Under the pieces are notes generated by a model. It was given only the letters and a program-made list of their open reading frames with translations. It had not been told where the DNA came from and ran no database searches. Of a DNA stretch of 32,195 nt, positions 24,348 to 32,127 are shown one piece after another (position 1 is the stretch's first letter; each line of letters starts with the position of its first letter). Position numbers and translations under genes: made by a program. This DNA is from an uncultured Clostridia bacterium (lineage in GTDB: Bacteria > Bacillota > Clostridia > Oscillospirales > Ruminococcaceae), in the NCBI GenBank assembly GCA_944385905.1, contig CALWZA010000021.1, positions 1 to 32,195 of the forward strand, read 5' to 3'.

Positions 24348-26558
24348 TTGAATAAAAGTCAAAGCGAAATTTTCAGAGAGCTGATGCATGAGCTTCCGGT
24401 TCCGGACAGATTATCGCCCGAGAACATAACGCTTCTTCTTGAAAAGCAAAAGCTGAAATCCGCAAGCACTGACGCAAGAATCTGCTATGAGCAGGATTTG
24501 CACAGCGTGCGTAAAATTGAATTCAGCTCAAACGAGCCGAACAAAGATAATTCGCAAAAATCACGGGCCGGTTCTTCCGGATTCTCCAAAGCTTACAGAA
24601 TTACCGCTTCTCTTGCGGCATGCCTTGCTATTTTGGCGGGAGTCGTTGTTTATACCGACGTTTCCCATTCCGAGATTACTTCGGAAGACCCGTCCTCCTC
24701 AGACAATTACGCCAATGATTATTCGGAGCTTTTTAAAACATTCCAAAGATTTTATATTGACGGATCGGATAAAAAAACCCTTGATTCAGCCTCGGCTGAA
24801 GCCAGCCGATATTGGGGCGACAGCGAGGATGTAGACACTGATAACGTATCGGTGCCTCATACCGGCACTACTTCGGGGATAACAGCTACGATGCCTTCTG
24901 ACAGCGGTGCTGAATCTGAAGAGCCGGATGTCCCTCCGGCTGATGAATCTGAAGTGCCCGAGGAGAATAAAGAGCCTGAAGCCGAGCCCGAACAGATTGT
25001 TGTGCTTGAGCCGGGCACCGCAATAAGCGACAAACTTATATGCACAGACGGCAATACTGTTTTTTACGCATCGGGGGACAATATAAACATAGCAGTACTT
25101 GAAAATCAGAATGTTTATCTTAAAAGTCAAATTCCGCTGGTGCTTGAGTCGAGCACTAAGCGCAGTTTTGAGTATTTGTTCCTTTCCGGTTCAAGACTTG
25201 TAGCGGTTTCTTCAGTTACAAGAACTGAGAAAGCTCTTTCGAACGAAGCTGATTTCGGAACCCTTGGCGAGTTTATGGTAAATACTTTCGGCGACTCTGA
25301 AAACGGAATCGTTGAAAGGCACAGCACGGAAGTTAGGGTTTACGACGTTTCCAGTCCGGAGATTCCTGTGCTTGTTTCTTCATATGAGCAAAGCGGAAGC
25401 TGCACTGACGCGGTTATGGACGGAAGCATACTTTATATAGCAACTTCGTATGACAAATACAGATATTCTCCGATAAGCGGTGTTGACGACCTTGAAAGCT
25501 ATGTCCCGAGCTATGCTTTTAACGGGCAGAAATACTACCTTTCCGCTCAGGATATTATAATACCAAATCAGCTGGCAACAACAGATTACGCAGTTTTGGC
25601 GGGACTTGATGTTTCGTCTGCGAATCCGGTAGTTTCGGCAAAGGCTGTGCTGGGATATGAGGGAAGAATTTATATTTTCGGCGGCAGCGCGTATATGCTT
25701 ACGTACTCAAACGGCTCGTCAACAGATATGACAAGTATTTCGCAGTTTTCTTTAAGCGGCGGAAACATCGGATATGTCGCTTCGGCTTCAGTGCCGGGAA
25801 TAGCTCTTAAAGAATATTCTTTAGGAAAGACGGGCGACTATGTTTATATTTGCACGCTCGTTCAAAACGGTGAGTCGTCGGCTCCTAATATTTTTGTACT
25901 TGACAGCTCGCTCATGGTTGTTTCAAGCACTGAAATAGCTGTTCCTTCGAGCAGTGTCAAATCCGTGACTTTCAGCGGAAGCACGGCATACATTTCAGTA
26001 GCCGGCAAAAACGAGTGCTATACGGTTGACCTTTCCGACCCGTATTTCATTAAAATGAATGACGGAGTCTCAGAATCAAATACGTCTGTAAGCTTTAAGC
26101 CCTCCGGGGACGGAACCGGGTTTTATTTAAGGAAGAATATTGATTCAACAATAGAGCTTGTCCTTTGCTCTGTTGACTCAAGGGGAGTTATTTCTCAAAT
26201 CTCAAGCGTTGAGGTTGAGGAAAATCCCGGAACATCTACCGCATTGAACGACGCCGGAGTTTTGTTTACCGACGCTTCGTTAAAAATAGTGGGAGTTCCG
26301 TATTCTTATTATGACGGTTATGACTATTGTTATAAATATATTGTGTTCTCATATGAAAACAATGTTTTATCTAAAATCGGAAGCTTTGAGACACACGAAA
26401 TCGACAACAAATTTGAGTACGGAAGAGCTGTTTACACCGGTGAAAGCCTATGCGTCATTTCTCCGGGAAGAATAACCTCCGCACATGTTGACAGATCCGG
26501 GGTCTCAGTTGTTTCAGAAGCCGACACAATTGCCAACGGCTACACGTCATCTCATTAA
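24348..26558 (+). CDS. Single-pass membrane protein with extracellular beta-propeller, likely anti-sigma partner
   Basis: A 736-residue protein. The cytoplasmic part (1-80) begins SEIFRELMHELPVPDRLSPENI, the short helical start seen in anti-sigma-type Firmicutes proteins. One transmembrane helix spans about 83-102 (ITASLAACLAILAGVVVY). A Ser/Glu/Pro-rich linker runs to about 215. The rest (about 220-736) is the Beta_propel (PF09826-like) domain with repeated strands such as VRVYDVSSPEIPVLVSSYE, a bacterial secreted propeller type. ATG or TTG at 24348 follows AAAGGAGG; the codon is TTG. Pairing with the sigma gene just upstream suggests a sensor that holds the sigma factor and releases it on an outside signal. 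This is inferred from order only. Confidence 0.85.
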   Translation: MNKSQSEIFRELMHELPVPDRLSPENITLLLEKQKLKSASTDARICYEQDLHSVRKIEFSSNEPNKDNSQKSRAGSSGFSKAYRITASLAACLAILAGVVVYTDVSHSEITSEDPSSSDNYANDYSELFKTFQRFYIDGSDKKTLDSASAEASRYWGDSEDVDTDNVSVPHTGTTSGITATMPSDSGAESEEPDVPPADESEVPEENKEPEAEPEQIVVLEPGTAISDKLICTDGNTVFYASGDNINIAVLENQNVYLKSQIPLVLESSTKRSFEYLFLSGSRLVAVSSVTRTEKALSNEADFGTLGEFMVNTFGDSENGIVERHSTEVRVYDVSSPEIPVLVSSYEQSGSCTDAVMDGSILYIATSYDKYRYSPISGVDDLESYVPSYAFNGQKYYLSAQDIIIPNQLATTDYAVLAGLDVSSANPVVSAKAVLGYEGRIYIFGGSAYMLTYSNGSSTDMTSISQFSLSGGNIGYVASASVPGIALKEYSLGKTGDYVYICTLVQNGESSAPNIFVLDSSLMVVSSTEIAVPSSSVKSVTFSGSTAYISVAGKNECYTVDLSDPYFIKMNDGVSESNTSVSFKPSGDGTGFYLRKNIDSTIELVLCSVDSRGVISQISSVEVEENPGTSTALNDAGVLFTDASLKIVGVPYSYYDGYDYCYKYIVFSYENNVLSKIGSFETHEIDNKFEYGRAVYTGESLCVISPGRITSAHVDRSGVSVVSEADTIANGYTSSH

Positions 26559-26622
26559 GCTGACGCGAGAAACAGTAAAGGCGCAGTGTGTTATACTAAG
26601 TGAAAATTATATATAATAGAAC

Positions 26623-26662
26623 ATCGGTGCAGTCCTTATATTCAGGACTGCACCGATTTGTT
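26623..26662 (+). terminator. Strong terminator after the beta-propeller gene
   Basis: A perfect 14-bp stem (26623-26636 with 26644-26657), 7-nt loop, then TTGTTTTA. It ends the sigma factor/propeller operon. Confidence 0.85.
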
Positions 26663-26762
26663 TTACTTTAAAACATAACTCAATATCATATATTACTGCG
26701 CTTATGTGGATTTTAATTGTAATAAAGCTATAGTAAAATGAATAAAGAACGCACAGCTTACA

Positions 26763-27527
26763 TCATGGGCGTTGTTTTTGTGCAATAAAAAACAATCTCG
26801 GCATAATCAAAAAAGTCTTTCCGTCAGAAAGCGCCTCGTAATTATTATCTATAATAGACTGAAGATCACCAAGAAATTCTTTTTTCTCAGTTTCTTCAAG
26901 AAACGATAGATAAGGCCGCAGTCCGCTTCCCTTATACCATTCAATAATCATTTCTTTTGGTACAGTGTGATAATAGTTTGTCTGCCACATTTGCACCTTT
27001 CCGAAATGCTTAATAAGAGCGTTGTAATATTCCGACTGATTAAGAGCGTGAAAATTTTTGACGAATTTTAATTTTTTCCACTTTATGCTGATCAGCTCGT
27101 TTAGAATTTTATAAAAACGAGACTCATCGGTAAGCGGAATTTGTACGGCAAAAACGCCGCTGCTTGTAAGATGCCTTGAAACTTTATCGATTAGCCTTTT
27201 CTGGTCAGCTATCCAGTGAATACATGCGTTTGAAAATATCAAGTCAAAAGTTTGACCGAGAGTATCCAAATCATCAGGCGCAAAACCTTTTATAAATTCA
27301 CAATTCGGACATTCTTTCCGGGCTTTTTCCAGCATATTGTCATCAGAGTCGAAACCTACAATTCTTGCTTTTTTAAACGAATTGAGCAGGTATTTTGTGC
27401 TGTTTCCCGGACCGCAGCCCAAATCCAAAATTGTATTAAAATCTCCTTTTAATTTAGCTGTTAGGTCAATACAAGGCTGGGCCCTTTCGTCTGCAAATTT
27501 TAAGTACTGTCTTGAGTCCCATATCAT
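26763..27527 (-). CDS. tam: Trans-aconitate 2-methyltransferase-like SAM methyltransferase
   Basis: A class I S-adenosylmethionine methyltransferase, 254 residues, same length as E. coli Tam. Matching features are the start MIWDSRQYLKFADERAQP, SAM-binding DLGCGPGNS at 35-43, FDLIFSNACIHWIAD, GVFAVQIPL, and the C-terminal WQTNYYHTVP and SGLRPYL. Tam methylates trans-aconitate, a by-product inhibitor of aconitase. ATG 27527 has GGAG 9 nt upstream; the longer frame to 27590 is unlikely. It lies downstream of the metalloregulator gene on the same strand with 140 bp between. A functional link to metal export is unclear, though iron-sulfur aconitase damage by metals is a conceivable tie. Confidence 0.85.
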   Translation of the reverse strand: MIWDSRQYLKFADERAQPCIDLTAKLKGDFNTILDLGCGPGNSTKYLLNSFKKARIVGFDSDDNMLEKARKECPNCEFIKGFAPDDLDTLGQTFDLIFSNACIHWIADQKRLIDKVSRHLTSSGVFAVQIPLTDESRFYKILNELISIKWKKLKFVKNFHALNQSEYYNALIKHFGKVQMWQTNYYHTVPKEMIIEWYKGSGLRPYLSFLEETEKKEFLGDLQSIIDNNYEALSDGKTFLIMPRLFFIAQKQRP

Positions 27528-27667
27528 AAAAATCCGCTCCTTAACAATAATATCACAGTCAGGCAAATCAACACCCGGAGCTGAAACCATAAACTTCTTG
27601 TTACTTAATCAAGCACGGTAAATTACAAAGAAATTTGTCTGTGCGGCGCTTGAAAACGTTGTCTGAC

Positions 27668-28378
27668 TCAGTGCGTTTTTCTGTAATCTTTCGGCAGAAC
27701 ACCTGTGACGTTTTTAAACGCCTGAGTAAATTTGCTCTGACTTTCATATCCGACTTCGCGTGCTATTTCCGAAATTGATTTATTGCTCTGAGTTAAAAAT
27801 TCCATTGCTCGTTTTATTCGGTATTCTTTCATGTAGGCGGCAAGAGGCTGACCGAAAACAGTTTTAAACGCGGCTTTAAGCGTGGTTTGATTTATGTGAA
27901 AATTCTGAGCCAGCTCTTCGATAGTGCAGCGTTTTTTTAAATCAGATGTAAGAAGCTCATGCACCTCATTAACAGTTTGCACAATGGAATCATACGCGTA
28001 ATTTTCCTCAAAAGCCTCTTCGGACGGACAGGCGACCTCAACGATGCTTTCCACCATTTTGTGCAGCGCTTCTGAGCGAGGCGTTTTTGCAACAGTATAA
28101 TATACCTCTTTTCCCTCTCTTCGGCTTATGACAAGTCCGGCGGTTTTTAACAATTTTAAATTATAAGAAGCGGCGGAACTGCTCATTTCGAGTAAAGCGG
28201 AAATGTTTATCACGCACTCCTCACAATGGCATAATAGCCAAAAAATTTGGATTCGCTTGCTGTCGCTCATCAGCTTGAGAAGCTCCGAGACAATATCAAA
28301 AATTTCAGCTTTAGGCATTTTGGACTGCAAATGTTCAGGAAGAGTCCCATGATTGTGCGGCAAAATTTTTTCGCTCAT
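27668..28378 (-). CDS. Two-domain regulator: ArsR/SmtB-type metalloregulator fused to AraC-type HTH
   Basis: A 236-residue cytoplasmic transcription factor. Residues about 25-100 are an ArsR/SmtB winged helix: DIVSELLKLMSDSKRIQIFWLL, then the Cys-rich CHCEECV (C50, C52, C55) at the position of the CadC/ArsR metal site, then SSSAASYNLKLLKTAGLV. Residues about 130-236 are an AraC/XylS double helix-turn-helix with the typical ending SISEIAREVGYESQSKFTQAFKNVTGVLPKDYR. HNHG and other His near the N-terminus could also bind metal. It is divergent from the HMA protein and P1B ATPase genes, the usual place for a metal sensor. GAGGAG precedes ATG. Most ArsR repressors lack the AraC half. Confidence 0.88.
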   Translation of the reverse strand: MSEKILPHNHGTLPEHLQSKMPKAEIFDIVSELLKLMSDSKRIQIFWLLCHCEECVINISALLEMSSSAASYNLKLLKTAGLVISRREGKEVYYTVAKTPRSEALHKMVESIVEVACPSEEAFEENYAYDSIVQTVNEVHELLTSDLKKRCTIEELAQNFHINQTTLKAAFKTVFGQPLAAYMKEYRIKRAMEFLTQSNKSISEIAREVGYESQSKFTQAFKNVTGVLPKDYRKTH

Positions 28379-28401
28379 AATTATCGCTCCTCTCTGTGAT
28401 T

Positions 28402-28429
28402 ATTATACCATTTGGTTTAAAAAATGCAA
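28402..28429 (-). promoter_or_regulatory. Promoter of the ArsR-AraC regulator gene
   Basis: On the minus strand TTGCAT (28424-28429) and consensus TATAAT (28402-28407) are spaced 16 bp, 24 bp from the ATG. Confidence 0.6.
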
Positions 28430-28449
28430 CACGCAATATAATTTTATTC

Positions 28450-28495
28450 CGTTTGGAAATACAATTATTCTGATTAGCAGTCATTTGTCCAAACG
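28450..28495. promoter_or_regulatory. Possible operator dyad CGTTTGG...CCAAACG
   Basis: CGTTTGG (28450-28456) and CCAAACG (28489-28495) are perfect inverted arms 32 bp apart between the divergent promoters. The right arm ends 2 bp before the -35 of the metal-export promoter. It is a candidate binding site for the ArsR-AraC regulator. Confidence 0.35.
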
Positions 28496-28497
28496 CA

Positions 28498-28526
28498 TTG
28501 ACATTTGTTTAATTGTTGAATACAAT
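28498..28526 (+). promoter_or_regulatory. Promoter of the HMA protein/P1B ATPase operon
   Basis: A perfect -35 TTGACA (28498-28503) and a -10 TACAAT (28521-28526) are spaced 17 bp. The spacer contains TTGTTTAATTGTTGAA, a partly dyadic AT-rich sequence that could bind an ArsR-type repressor. Confidence 0.75.
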
Positions 28527-28602
28527 ACGAGTAAAGAAAAATTCAAGCGTAGGCTGTGTTCAAAAGCAAAAGCCGACGAATATAAAAAGGAGCTGCATTT
28601 AT

Positions 28603-28821
28603 ATGAAAAAAATTTATAAAATCGAGGTTGACTGCGCGAATTGCGCGAATTTGATGGAGGACGCCGCAAAAAGAACAGACGGAGTTAAAGACGCCGTAGT
28701 AAACTTTATGACTCAGAAGATGACGGTTGAGTTTGATGATAACAGCAACACATCGGCTGTAATGCAGGAAGTGTATAAAAACTGCAAAAAAGTTGAAGAC
28801 GACTGCGTTATTTATATGTGA
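28603..28821 (+). CDS. Heavy-metal-associated (HMA) domain protein
   Basis: A 72-residue single HMA domain. IEVDCANCANLMEDAAK holds the CxxC metal site C11-A-N-C14, in the DCANC form typical of the N-terminal domain of Zn/Cd ATPases (CadA/ZntA). The rest (KDAVVNFMTQKMTVEFDD) gives the expected alpha/beta fold, and two extra cysteines lie near the end. It probably hands metal to the ATPase that follows 97 bp downstream, which lacks this domain. ATG 28603 has AAAAAGGAG about 10 nt upstream. Confidence 0.88.
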   Translation: MKKIYKIEVDCANCANLMEDAAKRTDGVKDAVVNFMTQKMTVEFDDNSNTSAVMQEVYKNCKKVEDDCVIYM

Positions 28822-28918
28822 TGAAGATTATGGACTCTTTGTCTTCAATACCGGCAGACGTCAGCATGCTGTTTTAACAGATAAACGTGCAAAAATAATT
28901 AACCGGGCGGTGTAAGAT

Positions 28919-30802
28919 ATGAACAAGAAGCAGCAGAAAATGCTAATTAGGATTTTAATATCTGCGGCAATGATGATAGGCTTTCGTTATATTCATGTCA
29001 GCGGGCTCTTGAGATTTTTTTTGTATTTGATTCCTTATTTTATAATAGGCTATGACATTTTAAGAAAAGCCGGCAAGGGCATTCTCAATAAAAGAGTTTT
29101 TGACGAGAACTTTTTAATGTCTGTCGCAACTGTCGGAGCAATGATTCTCGGTCTTGTGCAGGGCGGCGACTATGTTGAGGCAATAGCGGTTATGCTGTTT
29201 TATCAGATAGGCGAGCTGTTTCAAAGCTATGCGGTCGGAAAAAGCAGAAAAAACATAAGCGAGCTTATGGATATCCGTCCCGATTATGCGAATATTGAAC
29301 AGGACGGAAAGCTTGTGAGAGTTGATCCCGACGAAGTTGAAGTCGGAAAGATAATTGTCGTTTCTCCGGGTGAGAAAGTTCCTATTGACGGAATTGTGGA
29401 GTCCGGAATATCTTCGCTTAACACAAGCGCTTTGACCGGCGAAAGCCTGCCGCGTGATGTTAAAACAGGCGATGAAATTATCAGCGGCTGCATAAATATG
29501 ACCGGAGTTTTGAAAATCCGCACTACCAAAGAGTTTGGTGACTCAACGGTTTCAAAAATTTTGGATCTGGTTGAAAATGCAAGCTCAAGAAAATCAAAGT
29601 CAGAAGATTTTATTTCTAAATTTGCGAAAATATATACACCGGTTGTTTGCTACAGCGCATTGGCTGTTGCGGTAATACCTCCGATTGTGAGCGCTCTTTT
29701 TCTTAATTTATCCGCGGACTGGGGAACTTGGGTTTACCGTGCGCTGTCATTTCTCGTTGCGAGCTGTCCCTGCGCGCTTGTAGTCAGCATTCCGCTAAGC
29801 TTTTTTGCGGGAATAGGCGGAGCAAGCAAGTGCGGAATACTTATAAAAGGCTCAAACTATCTTGAGGCATTATCAAAAACAGGATATATTGTATTTGATA
29901 AAACAGGTACGTTGACTCAGGGAGTTTTCGAGGTCAACGCTATTCACCATAACACAATGCCTGAAAGCAGGCTCATTGAGTATGCGGCGCTTGCCGAAAG
30001 CGCCTCGTCACATCCGATTGCGCAGAGCCTGCAGCGGGCGTACGGACCGGAGCTTGACAGAAGCAGAGTACAGGATATTAAAGAAATAAGCGGAAACGGA
30101 GTTGTTGCAAAGGTTGACGGCATGACTGTAGCCGCAGGAAACGACAAGCTTATGAGGCGTCTCGGCATAGAATATAAAGACTGTCATAAGGTCGGTACAA
30201 TAATTCATCTTGCAATAAATGGAGAATATCAGGGTCATATCGTCATTTCAGATGTAGTGAAGCCAACAGCCTCTGAAGCAATATCTCTTTTGAAAAAGTC
30301 CGGAGTCAGAAAGACCGCAATGCTTACAGGCGACTCAAAAGCAGTTGCGGATCAGGTCGCGTCAGATCTCGGTATTGATATAGTTTACAGTGAGCTTCTG
30401 CCGGGTGACAAAGTTGAAAAAGTTGAAGATTTGATGAAAGAGAAAGGCGAAAAAATAAAGCTTGCGTTTGTCGGCGACGGCATAAACGACGCTCCGGTTC
30501 TATCACGAGCGGATATCGGCATTGCCATGGGCGCAATGGGTTCAGACGCTGCTATCGAAGCCGCGGATATTGTACTAATGGACGACAATCCTGTTAAGAT
30601 ATCGAAAGCGATAAAAATATCGAAAAAATGTCTCGGCATTGTATATCAGAACATAATCTTTGCAATCGGAATAAAAGTTCTTGCGCTTATTCTGGTTGCG
30701 CTGGGACTTGCGAATATGTGGCTTGCCGTATTTGCCGATGTCGGGGTAACTGTTCTTGCTGTTCTTAACGCCGCAAGAGCGCTGTTTGTAAAAAAGCTTT
30801 AA
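28919..30802 (+). CDS. cadA: P1B-type heavy-metal translocating ATPase, Zn/Cd class
   Basis: A 627-residue membrane ATPase that exports soft divalent metals. TGES is at 173-176, the membrane motif SCPCALV (C283, C285) marks the P1B class, D327 in DKTGT is phosphorylated, SSHP (365-366) is the P1B HP dipeptide and GDGINDAP begins at 519. In the last helices K586 and D607-V-G609 match the P1B-2 (Zn2+/Cd2+/Pb2+) pattern. The N-terminus starts directly with transmembrane helices and has no HMA domain; that domain is encoded separately upstream. GGGCGGTG precedes ATG. A hairpin terminator follows. Regulation is probably by the divergent ArsR-AraC protein. The exact metal is not proven. Confidence 0.92.
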   Translation: MNKKQQKMLIRILISAAMMIGFRYIHVSGLLRFFLYLIPYFIIGYDILRKAGKGILNKRVFDENFLMSVATVGAMILGLVQGGDYVEAIAVMLFYQIGELFQSYAVGKSRKNISELMDIRPDYANIEQDGKLVRVDPDEVEVGKIIVVSPGEKVPIDGIVESGISSLNTSALTGESLPRDVKTGDEIISGCINMTGVLKIRTTKEFGDSTVSKILDLVENASSRKSKSEDFISKFAKIYTPVVCYSALAVAVIPPIVSALFLNLSADWGTWVYRALSFLVASCPCALVVSIPLSFFAGIGGASKCGILIKGSNYLEALSKTGYIVFDKTGTLTQGVFEVNAIHHNTMPESRLIEYAALAESASSHPIAQSLQRAYGPELDRSRVQDIKEISGNGVVAKVDGMTVAAGNDKLMRRLGIEYKDCHKVGTIIHLAINGEYQGHIVISDVVKPTASEAISLLKKSGVRKTAMLTGDSKAVADQVASDLGIDIVYSELLPGDKVEKVEDLMKEKGEKIKLAFVGDGINDAPVLSRADIGIAMGAMGSDAAIEAADIVLMDDNPVKISKAIKISKKCLGIVYQNIIFAIGIKVLALILVALGLANMWLAVFADVGVTVLAVLNAARALFVKKL

Positions 30803-30820
30803 AGAAATACAAATAAAAAA

Positions 30821-30855
30821 CGCGGCAGAGAATGCTCTTTGCCGCGGATTTTTAT
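30821..30855 (+). terminator. Terminator after the P1B ATPase gene
   Basis: CGCGGCA (30821-30827) pairs with TGCCGCG (30840-30846), with an inner AGA/TCT after one mismatch, followed by a T-rich tail. AAATAAAAAA before it suggests two-way action. Confidence 0.8.
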
Positions 30856-31052
30856 TTTATTTCAACATATCAAGAAGTGAATAAGCGGTGAGTATAGTCT
30901 AAGTGATTTAAAATATGACTTCAACTTTCTGCTTTAGCGCAAAGAAAAGCTGAAGGCACGTTTCAGGAACTCCCGCTTAATTTAGTTACTATAAAAAAGC
31001 AATAGATATTCTATTTAAAAAATTATAAATACTTTATTTTATCTCACTTATT

Positions 31053-31613
31053 TTAGCAAAATGATAAAGCCCTGCGCTTTTCTGTCTTGAAGCAATGCGC
31101 TTGCTTTAACTCCCTAAGTACATTATCTGACGGATTATTCCTTATATAATCATCGTCAACAGCCATATCCAAAATCTGATGTAAAACCGTATGGATACTG
31201 TCAATGGTCGAAGGTTTTAACTGGCGCTCGTCTGTAAGGTAATTATAAAACCTCTTTATGTCTGTTTTTTTCAACGATGAAACTGTCTTTGAGCCTATTT
31301 GATGACGGACAAAAGTTTCATACATATATTTATAATTCTCAAAGGTGTTGTTCTTCAGCCCTCGCTTCAGCTCCTTCCAAAGCTCATAGACCTCGTTGAC
31401 CGTCATATATCGGGCTTCAGTTTTAATGCCATCGCTCTTATCCTTTTTAATCTGTTCTTCCTTATAGCGCAATTCATCAAGCGTCTTGGCATATACGCAA
31501 AACCTCTTATGATTACTGTCAGTCCACCGGAATTGATAAGTTCCGTCAGCCCTTTGCGATTCGCCTGTCCGAAGCACGGCTCTCGACTTGTCTTTTCTTT
31601 TTGTTCTCGGCAT
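31053..31613 (-). pseudogene. Tyrosine integrase, Tn916-type, lacking its catalytic domain
   Basis: A 186-residue fragment. The N-terminal arm-binding domain (RTGESQRADGTYQFRW, then RFCVYAKTLDELRYKEEQI) and the core-binding SAM-like domain (TVNEVYELWKELKRGLKNNTFENYKYMYETFV to TVLHQILDMAVDDDYIRNNPSDN) are normal for Tn916-family integrases. The protein stops at FKTEKRRALSFC, right where the catalytic domain (R...HxxR...Y) should start. The following 200 bp hold no trace of it. It therefore cannot recombine DNA. GGAGGAGAG precedes ATG. Three excisionase-like genes lie upstream on the same strand. Confidence 0.88.
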
Positions 31614-31625
31614 AATTCTCTCCTC

Positions 31626-31865
31626 CTATATGCGAAATTGCTTATCAAGATAATCGATGAACGCTTCACGGATCACACAGATTTGTGTGCCGTTATTTAC
31701 CGTGAAAGGGCAATTCCCTTGTGAAATGATTTGACGGATTTTTGCCCTTCCGATTCCGGTGTATGCGGCAGCTTCTTCAACAGTTAAAATCGTTCTCGTC
31801 CAAAATGGTGTGTTTTCAGACCTCTTTTGGATTTCACTTCTGTAAGCTAAAATTTTTTCGTCCAT
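31626..31865 (-). CDS. Excisionase-like HTH protein (Tn916 Xis family), copy 1
   Basis: A 79-residue winged-helix DNA-binding protein of the Tn916 excisionase kind: FWTRTILTVEEAAAYTGIGRAKIRQIISQGNCPFTVNNGTQICVIREAFIDYLDKQF. Excisionases bend the element's ends and steer the integrase to excise. ATG 31865 follows GGAGGTCG. It ends 12 bp before the integrase start, the usual xis-int order. With the integrase dead, it may act only as a regulator or be drifting. Confidence 0.88.
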   Translation of the reverse strand: MDEKILAYRSEIQKRSENTPFWTRTILTVEEAAAYTGIGRAKIRQIISQGNCPFTVNNGTQICVIREAFIDYLDKQFRI

Positions 31866-31875
31866 ACGACCTCCA

Positions 31876-32112
31876 TCATATTGAATACATCTGCTCAATG
31901 TATTCATCAAAAATTCTGCGTTTAATCATTCTACGATTGCCTACCCACAGCACAAACGGACAATCGGCAAGGCTCGTCATTTCATAAAGCTTATCCCTGC
32001 CTATTCCCGTATACTCTGCCGCTTCTTCTATCGTCAAATAAGGTTTTACCCAAATTGGAACAGCAGCTACACGCCTGTTGGAACTGCCTGTTTCAGTCAG
32101 TTTATTATCCAT
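31876..32112 (-). CDS. Excisionase-like HTH protein, copy 2
   Basis: A 78-residue relative of the neighbouring excisionase-like gene, with IWVKPYLTIEEAAEYTGIGRDKLYEMTSLADCPFVLWVGNRRMIKRRIFDEYIEQ. Both share EEAA.YTGIGR, the recognition helix and a CPF motif. ATG 32112 follows GAGGAGGAC. It is 10 bp upstream of copy 1. Divergence between the copies is high enough to suggest old duplication or separate acquisition. Confidence 0.85.
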   Translation of the reverse strand: MDNKLTETGSSNRRVAAVPIWVKPYLTIEEAAEYTGIGRDKLYEMTSLADCPFVLWVGNRRMIKRRIFDEYIEQMYSI

Positions 32113-32127
32113 TAGCTTGTCCTCCTC

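Noticed and set aside
28513-28602. Upstream extension of the HMA gene to an earlier ATG
   Set aside because: The earlier ATG falls within the promoter region (before or over the -10), while ATG 28603 has a proper ribosome site and begins the HMA fold.
30856-31052. Attachment site at the end of the integrase remnant
   Set aside because: No direct repeat matching another place in the window could be found; the spacer is AT-rich and otherwise plain.
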